In this document: piece after piece, positions 16,467 to 24,796 of the stretch | How the letters are laid out: every line of letters starts with the position of its first letter | Numbering within the stretch: the first letter of the stretch is position 1 | Assembly: GCF_019402665.1 (NCBI RefSeq) | Contig: NZ_VSST01000044.1 | Coordinates: forward strand, 1 to 64,000 | Source: Bradyrhizobium canariense | GTDB taxonomy: Bacteria; Pseudomonadota; Alphaproteobacteria; Rhizobiales; Xanthobacteraceae | DNA: 64,000 nucleotides | Reading direction: 5' to 3' | Translations under genes and position numbers: made by a program | The notes under the pieces: model-generated | What the model saw: only the letters and a program-made list of their open reading frames with translations | Databases searched by the model: none | Told to the model about the DNA's origin: nothing

Positions 16467-17699
16467 TTACGTCTTCAGGAGCGGTCCGGGGAGTAACAAG
16501 CCTGTCGGGAAACCCGGCACGGGCGGCGTCATCCAGCGCCGCGCCCGTCCGTGTCCGAAGGACTGTACCTTGTTCGATCGCGCCAGCTCTTCGAGGGCCC
16601 GCTGCACGGTGCGCGCGCTCGTTCCCAGCGCCAACGCGAGCGCCGAGCTCGACCAGGGCTCGCCGTCGGAGAGGAAGGCGAGCACATTGGCGTGCTTCTC
16701 CTCGACGGGTCGTGCCAGCACGAGAACCTCCCGCGTCTTGCGCGGTGTCTTGCGCGGCGCCAGCACAAAACCCTGCTTCGTCGCGCTGACGTCGGCGAGA
16801 GGCTCGAGCTTGGTGCGGAGCCGTCCGATTTCGACGCGCAGCCGGGCGCGATGCGATTCGTCGACGTGCCTTGCCTGAAACGCGCCCGTGATCAACGTTT
16901 CCCGCGAGACGTCCGCGGGCCAGGCCTGCGCCAGGATGCGGGCCAGCGCGAACAGCACCGGCCGCGTTCCGAGCGGCACGAGGATGCCCTGCCTGCGAAC
17001 CGCGTGATGGAACGTGTCCACCACGAGCGCCTCCGATGTCGCGAGGTCCTCGACCTCCTCGAGCAGTAACGGCCGTTCGTGCCCGCGCGTGATCAGGCGC
17101 GCTGCGGGCGTGTCGAGCACGCGGCTCGTGCTTTCGACCTCGGCTGCAAGCGCTGCAATGCCGGCCTGCCGTGCTGCGCTCGCCGCGCGGCCGAGCGCCG
17201 CGCGCGCGTCCTTCGTTCGGAGCCGCCGGATGGCGATGCCGGCAATCACGAGCTCGCGGGCGACCTGCGCGGCCGGGGGCAGCGGCGTGGTGTTGATCTC
17301 GGCCAGCGTGCGCTCGGCCTCTTCGAGGCGCCCGAGAAGGAGAAGTCGGCGCGCCTCGATGTGACCCGCATGGGCGGCGTTGGCGAGGTCACCGTGGCTT
17401 GCGAGCGTCGCTCGCGCCGCCGCGAGCGTCTTAGCCGGCCAATTCAGGTCGCGCGAGACGAGCGCGATCTCGGCTTCCGCGACCACGCACCTGGCGCGCG
17501 CGACCGCCTCTCTCGGGCCGAAGGCGCGTGCGGCGCTGCGCAGCAACGTCTTCGCCTTGGCGAGATCGCCGAGCTGCGCCATCGCGATGCCGCGCAGCGC
17601 CAGCGAAGGTGCATCATTGCGCAGCGCAACGCGGTTCAGCGCGCCGAGCGGATCGCCGGCTTGGAGCGCGCGCGCCGCGGCCGTGATCAGCGACTCCAT
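16467..17699 (-). CDS. Transcriptional regulator with TPR-like N-terminus and two winged helices
   Basis: The 410-residue protein has helical repeats of TPR type at about 1-200. A winged helix follows (about 225-315: RPVLFALARILAQAWPADV ... LRVEIGRLRTKLEPL, resembling OmpR-type DNA-binding domains), then a second helix-turn-helix (about 336-390: SSSALALALGTSARTVQRAL). It is first in an operon with the beta-propeller gene and divergent from the DUF899 gene across a 147-base gap, which makes both candidate targets. The ligand or signal is unknown. Confidence 0.72.
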   Translation of the reverse strand: MESLITAAARALQAGDPLGALNRVALRNDAPSLALRGIAMAQLGDLAKAKTLLRSAARAFGPREAVARARCVVAEAEIALVSRDLNWPAKTLAAARATLASHGDLANAAHAGHIEARRLLLLGRLEEAERTLAEINTTPLPPAAQVARELVIAGIAIRRLRTKDARAALGRAASAARQAGIAALAAEVESTSRVLDTPAARLITRGHERPLLLEEVEDLATSEALVVDTFHHAVRRQGILVPLGTRPVLFALARILAQAWPADVSRETLITGAFQARHVDESHRARLRVEIGRLRTKLEPLADVSATKQGFVLAPRKTPRKTREVLVLARPVEEKHANVLAFLSDGEPWSSSALALALGTSARTVQRALEELARSNKVQSFGHGRARRWMTPPVPGFPTGLLLPGPLLKT

Positions 17700-17846
17700 T
17701 CAAATCCCGCCACACTTGTTACTCCCACCACGCAACCGTCCGGTGCGAGAGATCGTTGACGGCCGACAATGTGCGGCGAGGGGCGAGCGGTTCCGCATCT
17801 TGCACAGCGAGATACGGAACGGCCGCCCGGGAAAAGTTGGAGAGCC

Positions 17847-18641
17847 ATGATGACATCAGCTGACAACGCAGGAAATAACGGACAGGCCGCCATGCAAACA
17901 CCGCCGGTGGTGTCGCCGCAGGACTGGGAGGCTGCCCGTCAACAACTGCTCGTGAAGGAAAAGGCGCATACCCGTGCCCGCGACGCCCTGGCGGCCGAGC
18001 GCCGGCGCATGCCGTGGATGGAAGTGACCAAAACCTATGCGTTCGAGGGGCCCGGCGGCAAGGTCAGTCTGGTTGATCTGTTCCAGGGCCGGCGGCAGCT
18101 GATCGTCTACCTCGCCTTCTTCGAGCCGGGCGTGTTCGGCTGGCCGGATCATGCCTGCCGCGGCTGCTCCATGGTCGCCGACCAGGTCGCCCATGTCGCG
18201 CATCTCAATGCCCGCGACACCACGCTGGTGTTCGCCTCGCGCGCGCCGCAGGGCGATATCATCAGGCTGAAGCAGCGGATGGGCTGGACCATGCCATGGG
18301 TCACCGTCACCGACAGTTTCGATGCGGATTTCGGCGTCGACGAATGGCACGGGACCAACGTGTTCTTCCGCGACGGGACGCGCATCTTCCGCACCTATTT
18401 CGTCAAGAGCCGGGGCGACGAGCAGATGGGCGGCACCTGGAATTACCTCGACATCACGCCGCTGGGACGGCAGGAGGTCTGGGAGGATTCGCCGAAAGGC
18501 TATCCGCAAACGCCGACCTACAAATGGTGGAACTGGCACGACAGCTACACCGAAGGCGCGGCGCCCGACAAGAAATGGGTCGAGATCTCGACCGCCGGCG
18601 AGAAGGCGTTTCGCGAGGAGGCGGCTGAAGGACGTGACTAG
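17847..18641 (+). CDS. DUF899 thioredoxin-fold protein
   Basis: The 264-residue protein belongs to the DUF899 family: thioredoxin-like core with HACRGCSM (CxxC), the FFRDGTRIFRTY strand and the C-terminal KWWNWHDSY motif. Activity is unproven; a dithiol oxidoreductase-like role is suggested by the CxxC. The ATG at 17847 follows GTTGGAGAG at good spacing. Its last codons overlap the start of the small membrane-protein gene by 8 bases, indicating coupling. Confidence 0.88.
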   Translation: MMTSADNAGNNGQAAMQTPPVVSPQDWEAARQQLLVKEKAHTRARDALAAERRRMPWMEVTKTYAFEGPGGKVSLVDLFQGRRQLIVYLAFFEPGVFGWPDHACRGCSMVADQVAHVAHLNARDTTLVFASRAPQGDIIRLKQRMGWTMPWVTVTDSFDADFGVDEWHGTNVFFRDGTRIFRTYFVKSRGDEQMGGTWNYLDITPLGRQEVWEDSPKGYPQTPTYKWWNWHDSYTEGAAPDKKWVEISTAGEKAFREEAAEGRD

Positions 18642-18909
18642 CCCCGTCAGCGCAACGGCCGGCGCGAGCCGCAATGGTGTGGTGGCCGCGCGTCACCTCG
18701 CCAGATGGCTGGCGCTGGCGGCGACGCCGACCTTCGCGATCATGGCCGTGCTGACGGCCATGGTCGATGGCCCGGCGGACATGCTGTGCGGCTCCGGACA
18801 TGGGGCGATGCTCGGCGGGATGGTGCCGATGTATCTGCTGATGAGCGCGTTTCATTCGGCGGCGTGGCTGAGGCTGATTGCGGAGCGGTGGAGGGCGGTT
18901 GGTCGTTAA
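18634..18909 (+). CDS. Small two-helix membrane protein
   Basis: The 91-residue product is not recognised. It has a hydrophobic helix WLALAATPTFAIMAVLTAMV (about 25-44) and a second hydrophobic segment around MLGGMVPMYLLMSAFH. A short loop between them contains one cysteine and one histidine (MLCGSGHG). The GTG at 18634 overlaps the DUF899 stop by 8 bases; GAGG lies about 10 bases upstream. It ends 4 bases into the convergent GNAT gene. Translational coupling suggests it works with the DUF899 protein, which is inference. Confidence 0.72.
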   Translation: MTSPVSATAGASRNGVVAARHLARWLALAATPTFAIMAVLTAMVDGPADMLCGSGHGAMLGGMVPMYLLMSAFHSAAWLRLIAERWRAVGR

Positions 18910-19427
18910 GACGGCCGCCGCGTCACCGCGGCCGCGTCGCTTCCGTCGAAGAACATGGCCATCAGGGTCTCGTCGTAATATCGGCCATTGTATTTCAGCG
19001 CCTTCATCCCGCGGCCGTATTCGACAAATCCTGCGGCCACGTAGAGCCGCAACGCGGCCTCGTTGTCGCTGACGACGACGAGATGAAGCTGCTCGACGCG
19101 CTTTGCGGCATGCGCCGCGACCGCGTTGACGAGGAGCCTCCCTGTGCCGGACTTCCGTGCCCGCGACCGCACATACATGCCCCAGAGCACCCCCTTGTGT
19201 GCGGTCTTCGCGCCGTCCTCCCGGGGGAAGCCGGCGGTCCCCACGAGCTCGCCCGCGATGAACGCGCCGAACACGTCCGATATCGCGAGGCGCTCCTCGA
19301 ACCATGCGAGTGGCTTGTCTTGTTCGCGTTCAAGCGTGCTGGTGAAAGCCTCGGGATTGCTCGCGAGCGCCTCCAGCCGGACGGGGCGGTAGAGCGCGGC
19401 GTCGGCTGGTGTCAGCAGTCTGATCAT
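18906..19427 (-). CDS. GNAT-family N-acetyltransferase
   Basis: The 173-residue protein has the GNAT fold: VGTAGF strand, then the acetyl-CoA loop RSRARKSGTGRLLV (R/Q-x-x-G-x-G/A type) and the LVVVSDNEAALRLYVAAGFVEYG C-terminal motif shortened here to its key parts VSDNEAALRLY and GF. It would transfer an acetyl group to an amine of unknown substrate. It starts 2 bases after the stop of the Lrp-type regulator and is likely regulated with it. Confidence 0.88.
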   Translation of the reverse strand: MIRLLTPADAALYRPVRLEALASNPEAFTSTLEREQDKPLAWFEERLAISDVFGAFIAGELVGTAGFPREDGAKTAHKGVLWGMYVRSRARKSGTGRLLVNAVAAHAAKRVEQLHLVVVSDNEAALRLYVAAGFVEYGRGMKALKYNGRYYDETLMAMFFDGSDAAAVTRRPS

Positions 19428-19429
19428 GG

Positions 19430-19918
19430 TTATGCGAGATGTGCCAGCGGCAGGGGTGCGCCGGCCTTGAGCGTCTGGAGTGCGATGCTGCTGCGAACCT
19501 CTCGCACGATGGACAGGTTGAGCAGCTTGTCGACGAGAAAGCGCTGGTAGTCCTCGAGCTCGGGCACGACGATTTCGAGGAGGTAGTCAGCTTCACCGGA
19601 GACGAGGTGACAGGCAACGACCTCGGGCATGGCAACGACTGTCCTTTCGAAGCTCAGCGCCTGGTCGTTGGCATGGCCGTTGATCTTGACGCCGAGGAAG
19701 GCCGAGAAGCCGAGCCCGAGGCGGCCGCGCCGGAGGGCGGCGCGGTAACCGTCGATATAGCCGTCGCGCTCCAGCCGTCGCACCCGTCGCAGGCAGGGTG
19801 ACGGGGACAATCCGACCTTATCTGCCAGTTCGATGTTGCTCAGTCGCGCGTTGGTCTGGAGTTCGGTGACGATGCGCCGGTCGATCGCATCCAGCTCGCA
19901 TTTTGGCATGAACCGCAT
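19430..19918 (-). CDS. Lrp/AsnC-family transcriptional regulator
   Basis: The 162-residue protein has the N-terminal Lrp helix-turn-helix (DAIDRRIVTELQ ... LSNIELADKVGLSPSPCLRR) and a C-terminal RAM/AsnC ligand domain with the VVACHLVSGEADYLLEIVV strand pair (key motif GEADY). Such proteins sense amino acids and control transport or catabolism. Alternative start at the ATG three codons in. It is operonic with the GNAT gene, and 123 bases separate it from the divergent NTF2-like gene. Confidence 0.9.
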   Translation of the reverse strand: MRFMPKCELDAIDRRIVTELQTNARLSNIELADKVGLSPSPCLRRVRRLERDGYIDGYRAALRRGRLGLGFSAFLGVKINGHANDQALSFERTVVAMPEVVACHLVSGEADYLLEIVVPELEDYQRFLVDKLLNLSIVREVRSSIALQTLKAGAPLPLAHLA

Positions 19919-20041
19919 CCCGTTTGATCAAGAAGGGCGCAATGTTGCGCCGGAGGCTTCGAGATTAGCCTAGTTCGCAAGGACACGCCTCGGTTTTCCG
20001 TGGGATGGATTGCTCCGACTTTGCTGCTGATGGAGCGAGCC

Positions 20042-20437
20042 ATGACCGAGAGCCCGAACCTTGCGCCTCTGCTGGAGGCCGTCGAACGCTACTTTGTGCT
20101 GATGTACGACAATGACGTTTCGCAGTTCGACCGCGTCTTTGCGCCGACTGCGCAACTCCATGGATTTCGCGACGCCGAATTGCGGATCCTGCCCGTTCGC
20201 GACTACAGGACGATGCTGGCGTCGACTGCGTCGCCCAAATCGAAGAATGCCCCGCGCCTTCAGGAGATATTGCTGGTCGATATGGCGTCGTCAGCGCAAG
20301 CCATGGTGAAAGTTCGCATTCGGATCGATGTGCTCCAATACGTTGACTATCTGGCGTACCACTGCATCAATGGGACCTGGCTGATTACCGCGAAATCGTT
20401 CCACGTGGAGCGACGGTATGAGCCGGCGGATACGTAG
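20042..20437 (+). CDS. NTF2-like (SnoaL-fold) protein
   Basis: The 131-residue protein has the small alpha+beta-barrel cone of the NTF2/SnoaL superfamily: long first helix (LLEAVERYFVLMYDNDV), then FDRVFAPTAQLHGF, typical of the lumazine-binding-like subgroup that also occurs as putative hydrolase or scaffold. Catalytic residues are not evident. The ATG at 20042 is preceded by GGAGCG; longer frames add unlikely residues. It converges on the cytochrome gene, 13 bases away. Confidence 0.78.
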   Translation: MTESPNLAPLLEAVERYFVLMYDNDVSQFDRVFAPTAQLHGFRDAELRILPVRDYRTMLASTASPKSKNAPRLQEILLVDMASSAQAMVKVRIRIDVLQYVDYLAYHCINGTWLITAKSFHVERRYEPADT

Positions 20438-20450
20438 CGCCACCGCGATC

Positions 20451-20882
20451 CTACTGGCTGCCCATCGCCTCCAGATAGGCAATCACCTTCGCCGCTTCCT
20501 CCGCCGAGACGCCGCCATAGGGCTGCATCTTGTTGCCGGATACGATTTCGTCCGGCTTGACCATGAAGCGGGTGAGTTTGTCCTTGTCCCAGACGAAGCC
20601 GGCTTCTTTCATCGACGCGGAATAGTTGTAGTTCGGCAGCGAGCCGGCCTTGCGTCCGACGATTTTATTGAGGTTGGGGCCTAGACGATTGTCGCCCTCT
20701 TTCACCGAGTGGCAGGTTCGGCAGGAATTGTTGAAGGCCTGCTGGGCTGCGTCGTCGCTCGCCGGCTGCTGTGCGCGCGAGGCGGGTGCGGTCAGCAGCA
20801 GCGTCAGTGCGCCGGCGCTGACGATCGCGTGCAGCCATGTGCCTTGCGGCGTTTGCGGACGTGGTTGCATTCGCGCCTCCAT
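20451..20882 (-). CDS. Class I c-type cytochrome
   Basis: The 143-residue exported protein has a hydrophobic signal segment (about 17-37, cleavage near RAQ), the haem-attachment motif CRTCH (C54, C57, H58) and a likely axial methionine M119 in GNKMQPYGG. The spacing and the LGPNLNKIVGRKAG segment match mitochondrial-type cytochrome c (c2/cycM-like). It would carry electrons in the periplasm. No oxidase genes are nearby. Confidence 0.92.
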   Translation of the reverse strand: MEARMQPRPQTPQGTWLHAIVSAGALTLLLTAPASRAQQPASDDAAQQAFNNSCRTCHSVKEGDNRLGPNLNKIVGRKAGSLPNYNYSASMKEAGFVWDKDKLTRFMVKPDEIVSGNKMQPYGGVSAEEAAKVIAYLEAMGSQ

Positions 20883-20933
20883 CGGGGATCGCGCCGCAGC
20901 ACGCGCGCGCTTGGGGATGCCGAGGGCAAACGA

Positions 20934-20963
20934 AAACGGCCCCGGTGGGTTCCGGGGCCGTTT
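20934..20963 (-). terminator. Rho-independent terminator of the L,D-transpeptidase gene
   Basis: AAACGGCCCCGG and CCGGGGCCGTTT form a perfect 12-base stem around a 6-base loop. Read on the minus strand it lies 21 bases beyond the L,D-transpeptidase stop and runs into TTTTCGTTT. Confidence 0.8.
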
Positions 20964-20983
20964 GCGTCACAATGTCCTGTCGC

Positions 20984-21685
20984 TTACCGCGTCGCGGCTC
21001 CGAGATCCGCGCGGCGTTCCGTCATCGGCAGCACGATGACCTTGGTGCCGACGTTGACGCGGGAGTAGAGGTCCGCGACATCGTCATTGGTCAGGCGGAT
21101 GCAGCCGGAGGAGACGTGCTTGCCGATGGTGTCGGGCGCGTTGGTGCCGTGGATGCGGTAGATGGTGCCGCCAAGATACATGGCGCGGGCGCCGAGCGGA
21201 TTGCCGGGGCCGCCGGCCATGTGGCGCGGCAGATAGGGCTGGCGGGCGATCATCTCCGGCGGCGGGGTCCAATCCGGCCACTCGGCCTTCTTGGTCACCG
21301 ACTGGGTGCCGGACCAGGTGAAGCCGTCGCGGCCGACGCCGATGCCGTAGCGCATCGCCTGGCCGTTGCCGAGCACCAGATAGAGGTAGGTGTTGGGTGT
21401 ATCGATGATGATGGTGCCGGGCGCCTCACGCGTTGCGTAGGAGACGGTCTGGCGACGGAAGCGGGCCGGCGTTTCGACGGCGTCCTGATCTTCGGACGGC
21501 GCGGCCTGATAGGGTGTGGCTTGATAAGGCTGGTATGGCGCCGCGATCGGCGGCAGCGGCTGGAAGAAGGGGAAGAGCTGCACAGGCGCGGCCTTGGCCG
21601 GGCCGGCGAACGCGATCGCGGTGACAGCCACTGCGCCAAACGCAACGGCGCGCGAATAAGTCTTCAACGTCTCCGGATTGATCAT
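20984..21685 (-). CDS. L,D-transpeptidase (YkuD/ErfK family)
   Basis: The 233-residue protein has a signal peptide (about 1-32), a Pro/Tyr-rich linker and a YkuD catalytic domain with H179 in YRIHGTN and the SSGCIRL motif, C195 being the nucleophile. It forms 3-3 peptidoglycan crosslinks or attaches proteins to the sacculus in the periplasm. ATG 21685 is preceded by AGGGGCG; a start 14 codons earlier is possible but lacks such a site. Single gene with its own terminator, divergent from the glycosyltransferase. Confidence 0.92.
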   Translation of the reverse strand: MINPETLKTYSRAVAFGAVAVTAIAFAGPAKAAPVQLFPFFQPLPPIAAPYQPYQATPYQAAPSEDQDAVETPARFRRQTVSYATREAPGTIIIDTPNTYLYLVLGNGQAMRYGIGVGRDGFTWSGTQSVTKKAEWPDWTPPPEMIARQPYLPRHMAGGPGNPLGARAMYLGGTIYRIHGTNAPDTIGKHVSSGCIRLTNDDVADLYSRVNVGTKVIVLPMTERRADLGAATR

Positions 21686-21958
21686 TGGTCGCCCCTGTTT
21701 GCGCGGTGTTTTTTGGTCACCCGGCACCGTTTCGGTGCTCTGTTGCGGAAATCACTAACGGAAAGAAGTTTCGGGACGTTTGCGCGGAAAACCGAAAACG
21801 GCTTCATGGCGGCAAGGATTGTTTCATGACGGTTTCGTGGCTGCGCGGACCCGTTAACGAACAAAACAGCGGGCCGACACTTCCATGACGTCACACGCCT
21901 GAAATATCCGTGGTTGATGGTCCAAAGCCGAGAATCATAAAAATCTCGGGATTTCCCC

Positions 21959-23011
21959 ATGCGGGTATTAATCGCGACTGACGCCTGGCATCCGCAGGTC
22001 AACGGTGTGGTCCGGACGCTGACCTCGCTGGCTGGCGCGGCCAAGGCATTGGATGTCGAGATCGACTTCCTAACCCCGGACGGTTTTCGGTCGTGGCCGC
22101 TACCGACATATCCGGGGCTACGCATTGCGCTGCCGAGCGGCAAGGAGATTGCGCGGCGGATCGAGAGGGCGGCGCCGGAGGCGCTGCACATCGCGACCGA
22201 AGGGCCGATCGGCTGGGCGGCGCGGGCTTATTGCCGTCGCAACCGGCTCGCCTTCACCACCTCCTACACCACGCGCTTTCCCGAGTACGTCTCGGTGCGG
22301 ACCGGCATCCCCGCGAGCGTCGGCTACGCCGTGCTGCGCCACTTCCACGATGCCGCCGCCATGACCATGGTGGCGACGCCCTCGTTGCGGCAGGAGCTCT
22401 CCGAGCGCGGCTTCAAGCGGCTCGGCTTCTGGACCCGCGGGGTCAACACCGAGCTGTTTCATCCCGACTCTCCGGCGAAGCTCGATCTGCCCGGGCCGAT
22501 CTTCATGACGATGGGCCGCGTGGCGGTGGAGAAGAACCTGGAAGCGTTCCTCTCGCTCGACCTGCCCGGCACCAAGGTCGTCGTCGGCGACGGCCCGCAG
22601 AAGGTTGCGCTCGAAAAGAAATATCCGGACGTTGTGTTTCTCGGCGAGAAGAAGGGTGCTGACCTTACCGCGCATCTCGCCGCCGCCGACGTGTTCGTGT
22701 TTCCGAGCCTGACCGACACGTTCGGCGTGGTGCAGCTCGAAGCGCTCGCCTGCGGCACGCCGGTTGCGGCGTTTCCGGTGACGGGTCCGAAGGACGTCAT
22801 CGCGGATCACCCGATCGGCGCGATCGACCACGATTTGCGCGCCGCGTGCCTGCGCGCGCTCACCATGTCGCGCGAGACCTGCCGCAATTTCGCGCTGGAG
22901 CGCTCCTGGGAAAACAGCGCGCGCCAGTTCGTCGGCAACCTCACTTCACTTCAGCCCAGCCGTGCCTTGCGCGCCTCGCCGATCATGGCGCGTCGGCCGG
23001 TGCGCGGTTGA
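21959..23011 (+). CDS. GT-B family glycosyltransferase (GT4-like)
   Basis: The 350-residue protein has the N-terminal DAWHPQVNGVVRTL acceptor-side motif and the C-terminal nucleotide-sugar site with FMTMGRVAVEKN and EALACGTPVAAFPV. These features match GT4 alpha-mannosyl/glucosyl-transferases acting on lipids. It starts 36 bases before pmtA's preceding gap ends, so it probably belongs to a lipid-related operon with pmtA. A hairpin (CCGAGA...TCTCGG, about 21931-21952) lies just before its start codon. The sugar donor and acceptor are not known. Confidence 0.85.
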   Translation: MRVLIATDAWHPQVNGVVRTLTSLAGAAKALDVEIDFLTPDGFRSWPLPTYPGLRIALPSGKEIARRIERAAPEALHIATEGPIGWAARAYCRRNRLAFTTSYTTRFPEYVSVRTGIPASVGYAVLRHFHDAAAMTMVATPSLRQELSERGFKRLGFWTRGVNTELFHPDSPAKLDLPGPIFMTMGRVAVEKNLEAFLSLDLPGTKVVVGDGPQKVALEKKYPDVVFLGEKKGADLTAHLAAADVFVFPSLTDTFGVVQLEALACGTPVAAFPVTGPKDVIADHPIGAIDHDLRAACLRALTMSRETCRNFALERSWENSARQFVGNLTSLQPSRALRASPIMARRPVRG

Positions 23012-23047
23012 CCCAAAACGTTTCGAACCACAGCGAGAACCTCATCG

Positions 23048-23737
23048 ATGGCTAAGATCATGAACCTTGACGGCACCCAGCAGCTCGACCTCACCCGCGG
23101 CACGGTTGAGCAGGCCTATGACCGCTGGGCGCCGGTCTACGACCTGGTGTTCGGAGGCGTGTTCGCCAAGGGCCGGCAGGCTGCGATCGCGGCCACCAAC
23201 AAGATCGGCGGCCGGGTGCTCGAAGTCGGCGTCGGCACCGGCATCTCGTTGCCGCTCTACGCGCCGCATCTGCGCATCTTCGGCACCGACATCTCGGAGG
23301 CGATGCTCGACAAGGCGCGCCAGCGCGTCGCCGAGGGCAAGCTGAACAACGTCGAAGGCCTCGCGGTGATGGATGCCGAGAAGCTCGAATTCCCCGACAA
23401 TTCCTTCGACGTCGTGATGGCGCAATACGTCGTCACGGCCGTGCCGAATCCGGAAGTCGCGCTGGACGAATTCGCCCGCGTGCTGCGCCCCGGCGGCGAG
23501 CTGATCATCCTCACCCGCGTCAGCGCCGATACCGGCATGCGCCGCTTCATCGAGCAGAAGCTGCAGCCGGTGGTGCGTCCGCTCGGCTTCCGCACCGCCG
23601 AGTTCGCCTGGTCGCGTTACGCCAAATGGCTCGCCGGCGCCAACGGCATCGAGCTTGCCGAGCGCCGCCTGATCCCGCCGCTCGGTCATTTCTCGCTGGT
23701 GCGCTTCCGCAAGGTCGACGTCGCCAAGGCGGCGTAA
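23048..23737 (+). CDS. pmtA: Phosphatidylethanolamine N-methyltransferase
   Basis: The 229-residue soluble methyltransferase has the SAM motif VLEVGVGTGISLPLY, the acidic loop FGTDISEAML and the VLRPGGELII post-motif strand. It has no membrane helices and matches the PmtA type of alphaproteobacteria, which methylates phosphatidylethanolamine stepwise toward phosphatidylcholine at the membrane surface. The nearby phosphatidylserine decarboxylase makes its substrate. A UbiE-like methyltransferase is the main alternative, but the N-terminal AYDRWAPVYDLVFG pattern and the context favour PmtA. Confidence 0.78.
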   Translation: MAKIMNLDGTQQLDLTRGTVEQAYDRWAPVYDLVFGGVFAKGRQAAIAATNKIGGRVLEVGVGTGISLPLYAPHLRIFGTDISEAMLDKARQRVAEGKLNNVEGLAVMDAEKLEFPDNSFDVVMAQYVVTAVPNPEVALDEFARVLRPGGELIILTRVSADTGMRRFIEQKLQPVVRPLGFRTAEFAWSRYAKWLAGANGIELAERRLIPPLGHFSLVRFRKVDVAKAA

Positions 23738-23861
23738 CCCAAGCTCACGCGTCGCATGCGTCACCGCGTCGCTGCGCATCGTCACATGACAAAATGATGA
23801 TGTCACACGGCCTACATCGAATCTCTGTAAATCCTGAACCCGAAAGCATTTGGGGGAGAGC

Positions 23862-24521
23862 ATGATCAAGAACTATCTCGAGCAGCTGCGGATCCAGCGC
23901 TGGGACGACCACCGCTACTATCACCACAGCCGCATCAATCAGAGCCTGCACTTCGTCAGCGCGCTGAGCTTCTTGTTCGCCTATGTCTGGCTGTTCGTCG
24001 ACCCCATGATCTCGGCGCTGGTCGGCTGGCTGGTCTCGATGACCTCGCGCCAGGCGGGTCACTTCTTCTTCGAGCCGCACGGCTACGACCAGATCAACCA
24101 GGCGACGCACGAGCACAAGGAAGAGATCAAGGTCGGCTACAACCTTCAGCGCAAGGTGGTGCTGATGTCGATCTGGGCGCTGTCGCCACTGGTGCTGTTG
24201 GTTGATCCCACGCTGTTCGGACTGTTCACGCCCTGGGCGGGCGCGACCGACTTCATGCGGCAGGTCGCCAAGATCTGGCTCGTGGTCGGCGGCGGCGGTC
24301 TGATGTTCCGCACGGTGCACCTGTTCTTCATCCGCGACGTCGAGACCGGCCTCGTCTGGATGACGAAGATCCTGACCGACCCCTTCCACGATCTGATGCT
24401 CTACCGCAACGCGCCGCTGGCGCTGATGCGCGGCGAGCTGATGGACCCCGGCCTGCACCTCAAGCCCGAGCACACGCTGGGCCTGATCGGCGAGCCCACA
24501 CTCGAAGAGCAGCACGCCTGA
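23862..24521 (+). CDS. Mpo1/DUF962-like integral membrane protein
   Basis: The 219-residue protein has about four membrane segments (around 27-62 and 91-150). Histidine-containing motifs HHSRINQSLHFVSA and GHFFFEP are like those of DUF962/Mpo1, a family that includes a yeast iron-dependent fatty-acid alpha-dioxygenase. The assignment is by motif pattern only. ATG 23862 follows GGGGGAGAG. It lies 124 bases after pmtA on the same strand; the gap holds an inverted repeat TGACA-N9-TGTCA (23787-23805). A role in membrane lipid or fatty acid turnover is plausible. Confidence 0.55.
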   Translation: MIKNYLEQLRIQRWDDHRYYHHSRINQSLHFVSALSFLFAYVWLFVDPMISALVGWLVSMTSRQAGHFFFEPHGYDQINQATHEHKEEIKVGYNLQRKVVLMSIWALSPLVLLVDPTLFGLFTPWAGATDFMRQVAKIWLVVGGGGLMFRTVHLFFIRDVETGLVWMTKILTDPFHDLMLYRNAPLALMRGELMDPGLHLKPEHTLGLIGEPTLEEQHA

Positions 24522-24565
24522 GCGCGCCGTTCTCACCAAGGCCTCCGATGTCTGATGGTTGCGTC

Positions 24566-24588
24566 ATGCCCGGGCTCGTCCCGGGCAT
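24566..24588. repeat. Short GC-rich palindrome (family E)
   Basis: ATGCCCGGG and CCCGGGCAT form a perfect 9-base stem around CTCGT, just after the Mpo1-like gene. It may act as a terminator-like structure but lacks a T-run and resembles dispersed intergenic repeats. Confidence 0.7.
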
Positions 24589-24670
24589 CCACGTGTTGGG
24601 CCCGGCCGCTGCGTTTTCTTCGCCTCGCCCAGCGTGCGGGGAAGTGGAATTGAGCGCCGCCACAGACGCC

Positions 24671-24771
24671 GTCATTCCGGGATGGTCCGAAGGACCAGAC
24701 CGCAGGTGCGCATTGCGCACCGGGGAATCTCGAGGTTCCGGGTTCGGCTCTTCGAGCCGCCCCGGAACGAC
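24671..24771. repeat. Dispersed palindromic repeat, family D, copy 1
   Basis: Begins GTCATTCCGGGATGG and ends CGCCCCGGAACGAC, with the internal palindrome GGGGAATCTCGAGGTTCCGG. The related copy at 63151-63229 shares GTCATTCCGG, GGAATCTCGAGATTCCGGG and GCCCCGGAATGACG. It fills the gap between two convergent genes. Confidence 0.85.
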
Positions 24772-24796
24772 TGTGTGTTGGAGCGGAGAATCGACC

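Noticed and set aside
20934..20963. Considered as an operator of the cytochrome gene
   Set aside because: The perfect 12-base stem followed by T-rich sequence on the minus strand fits a terminator of the L,D-transpeptidase gene better.
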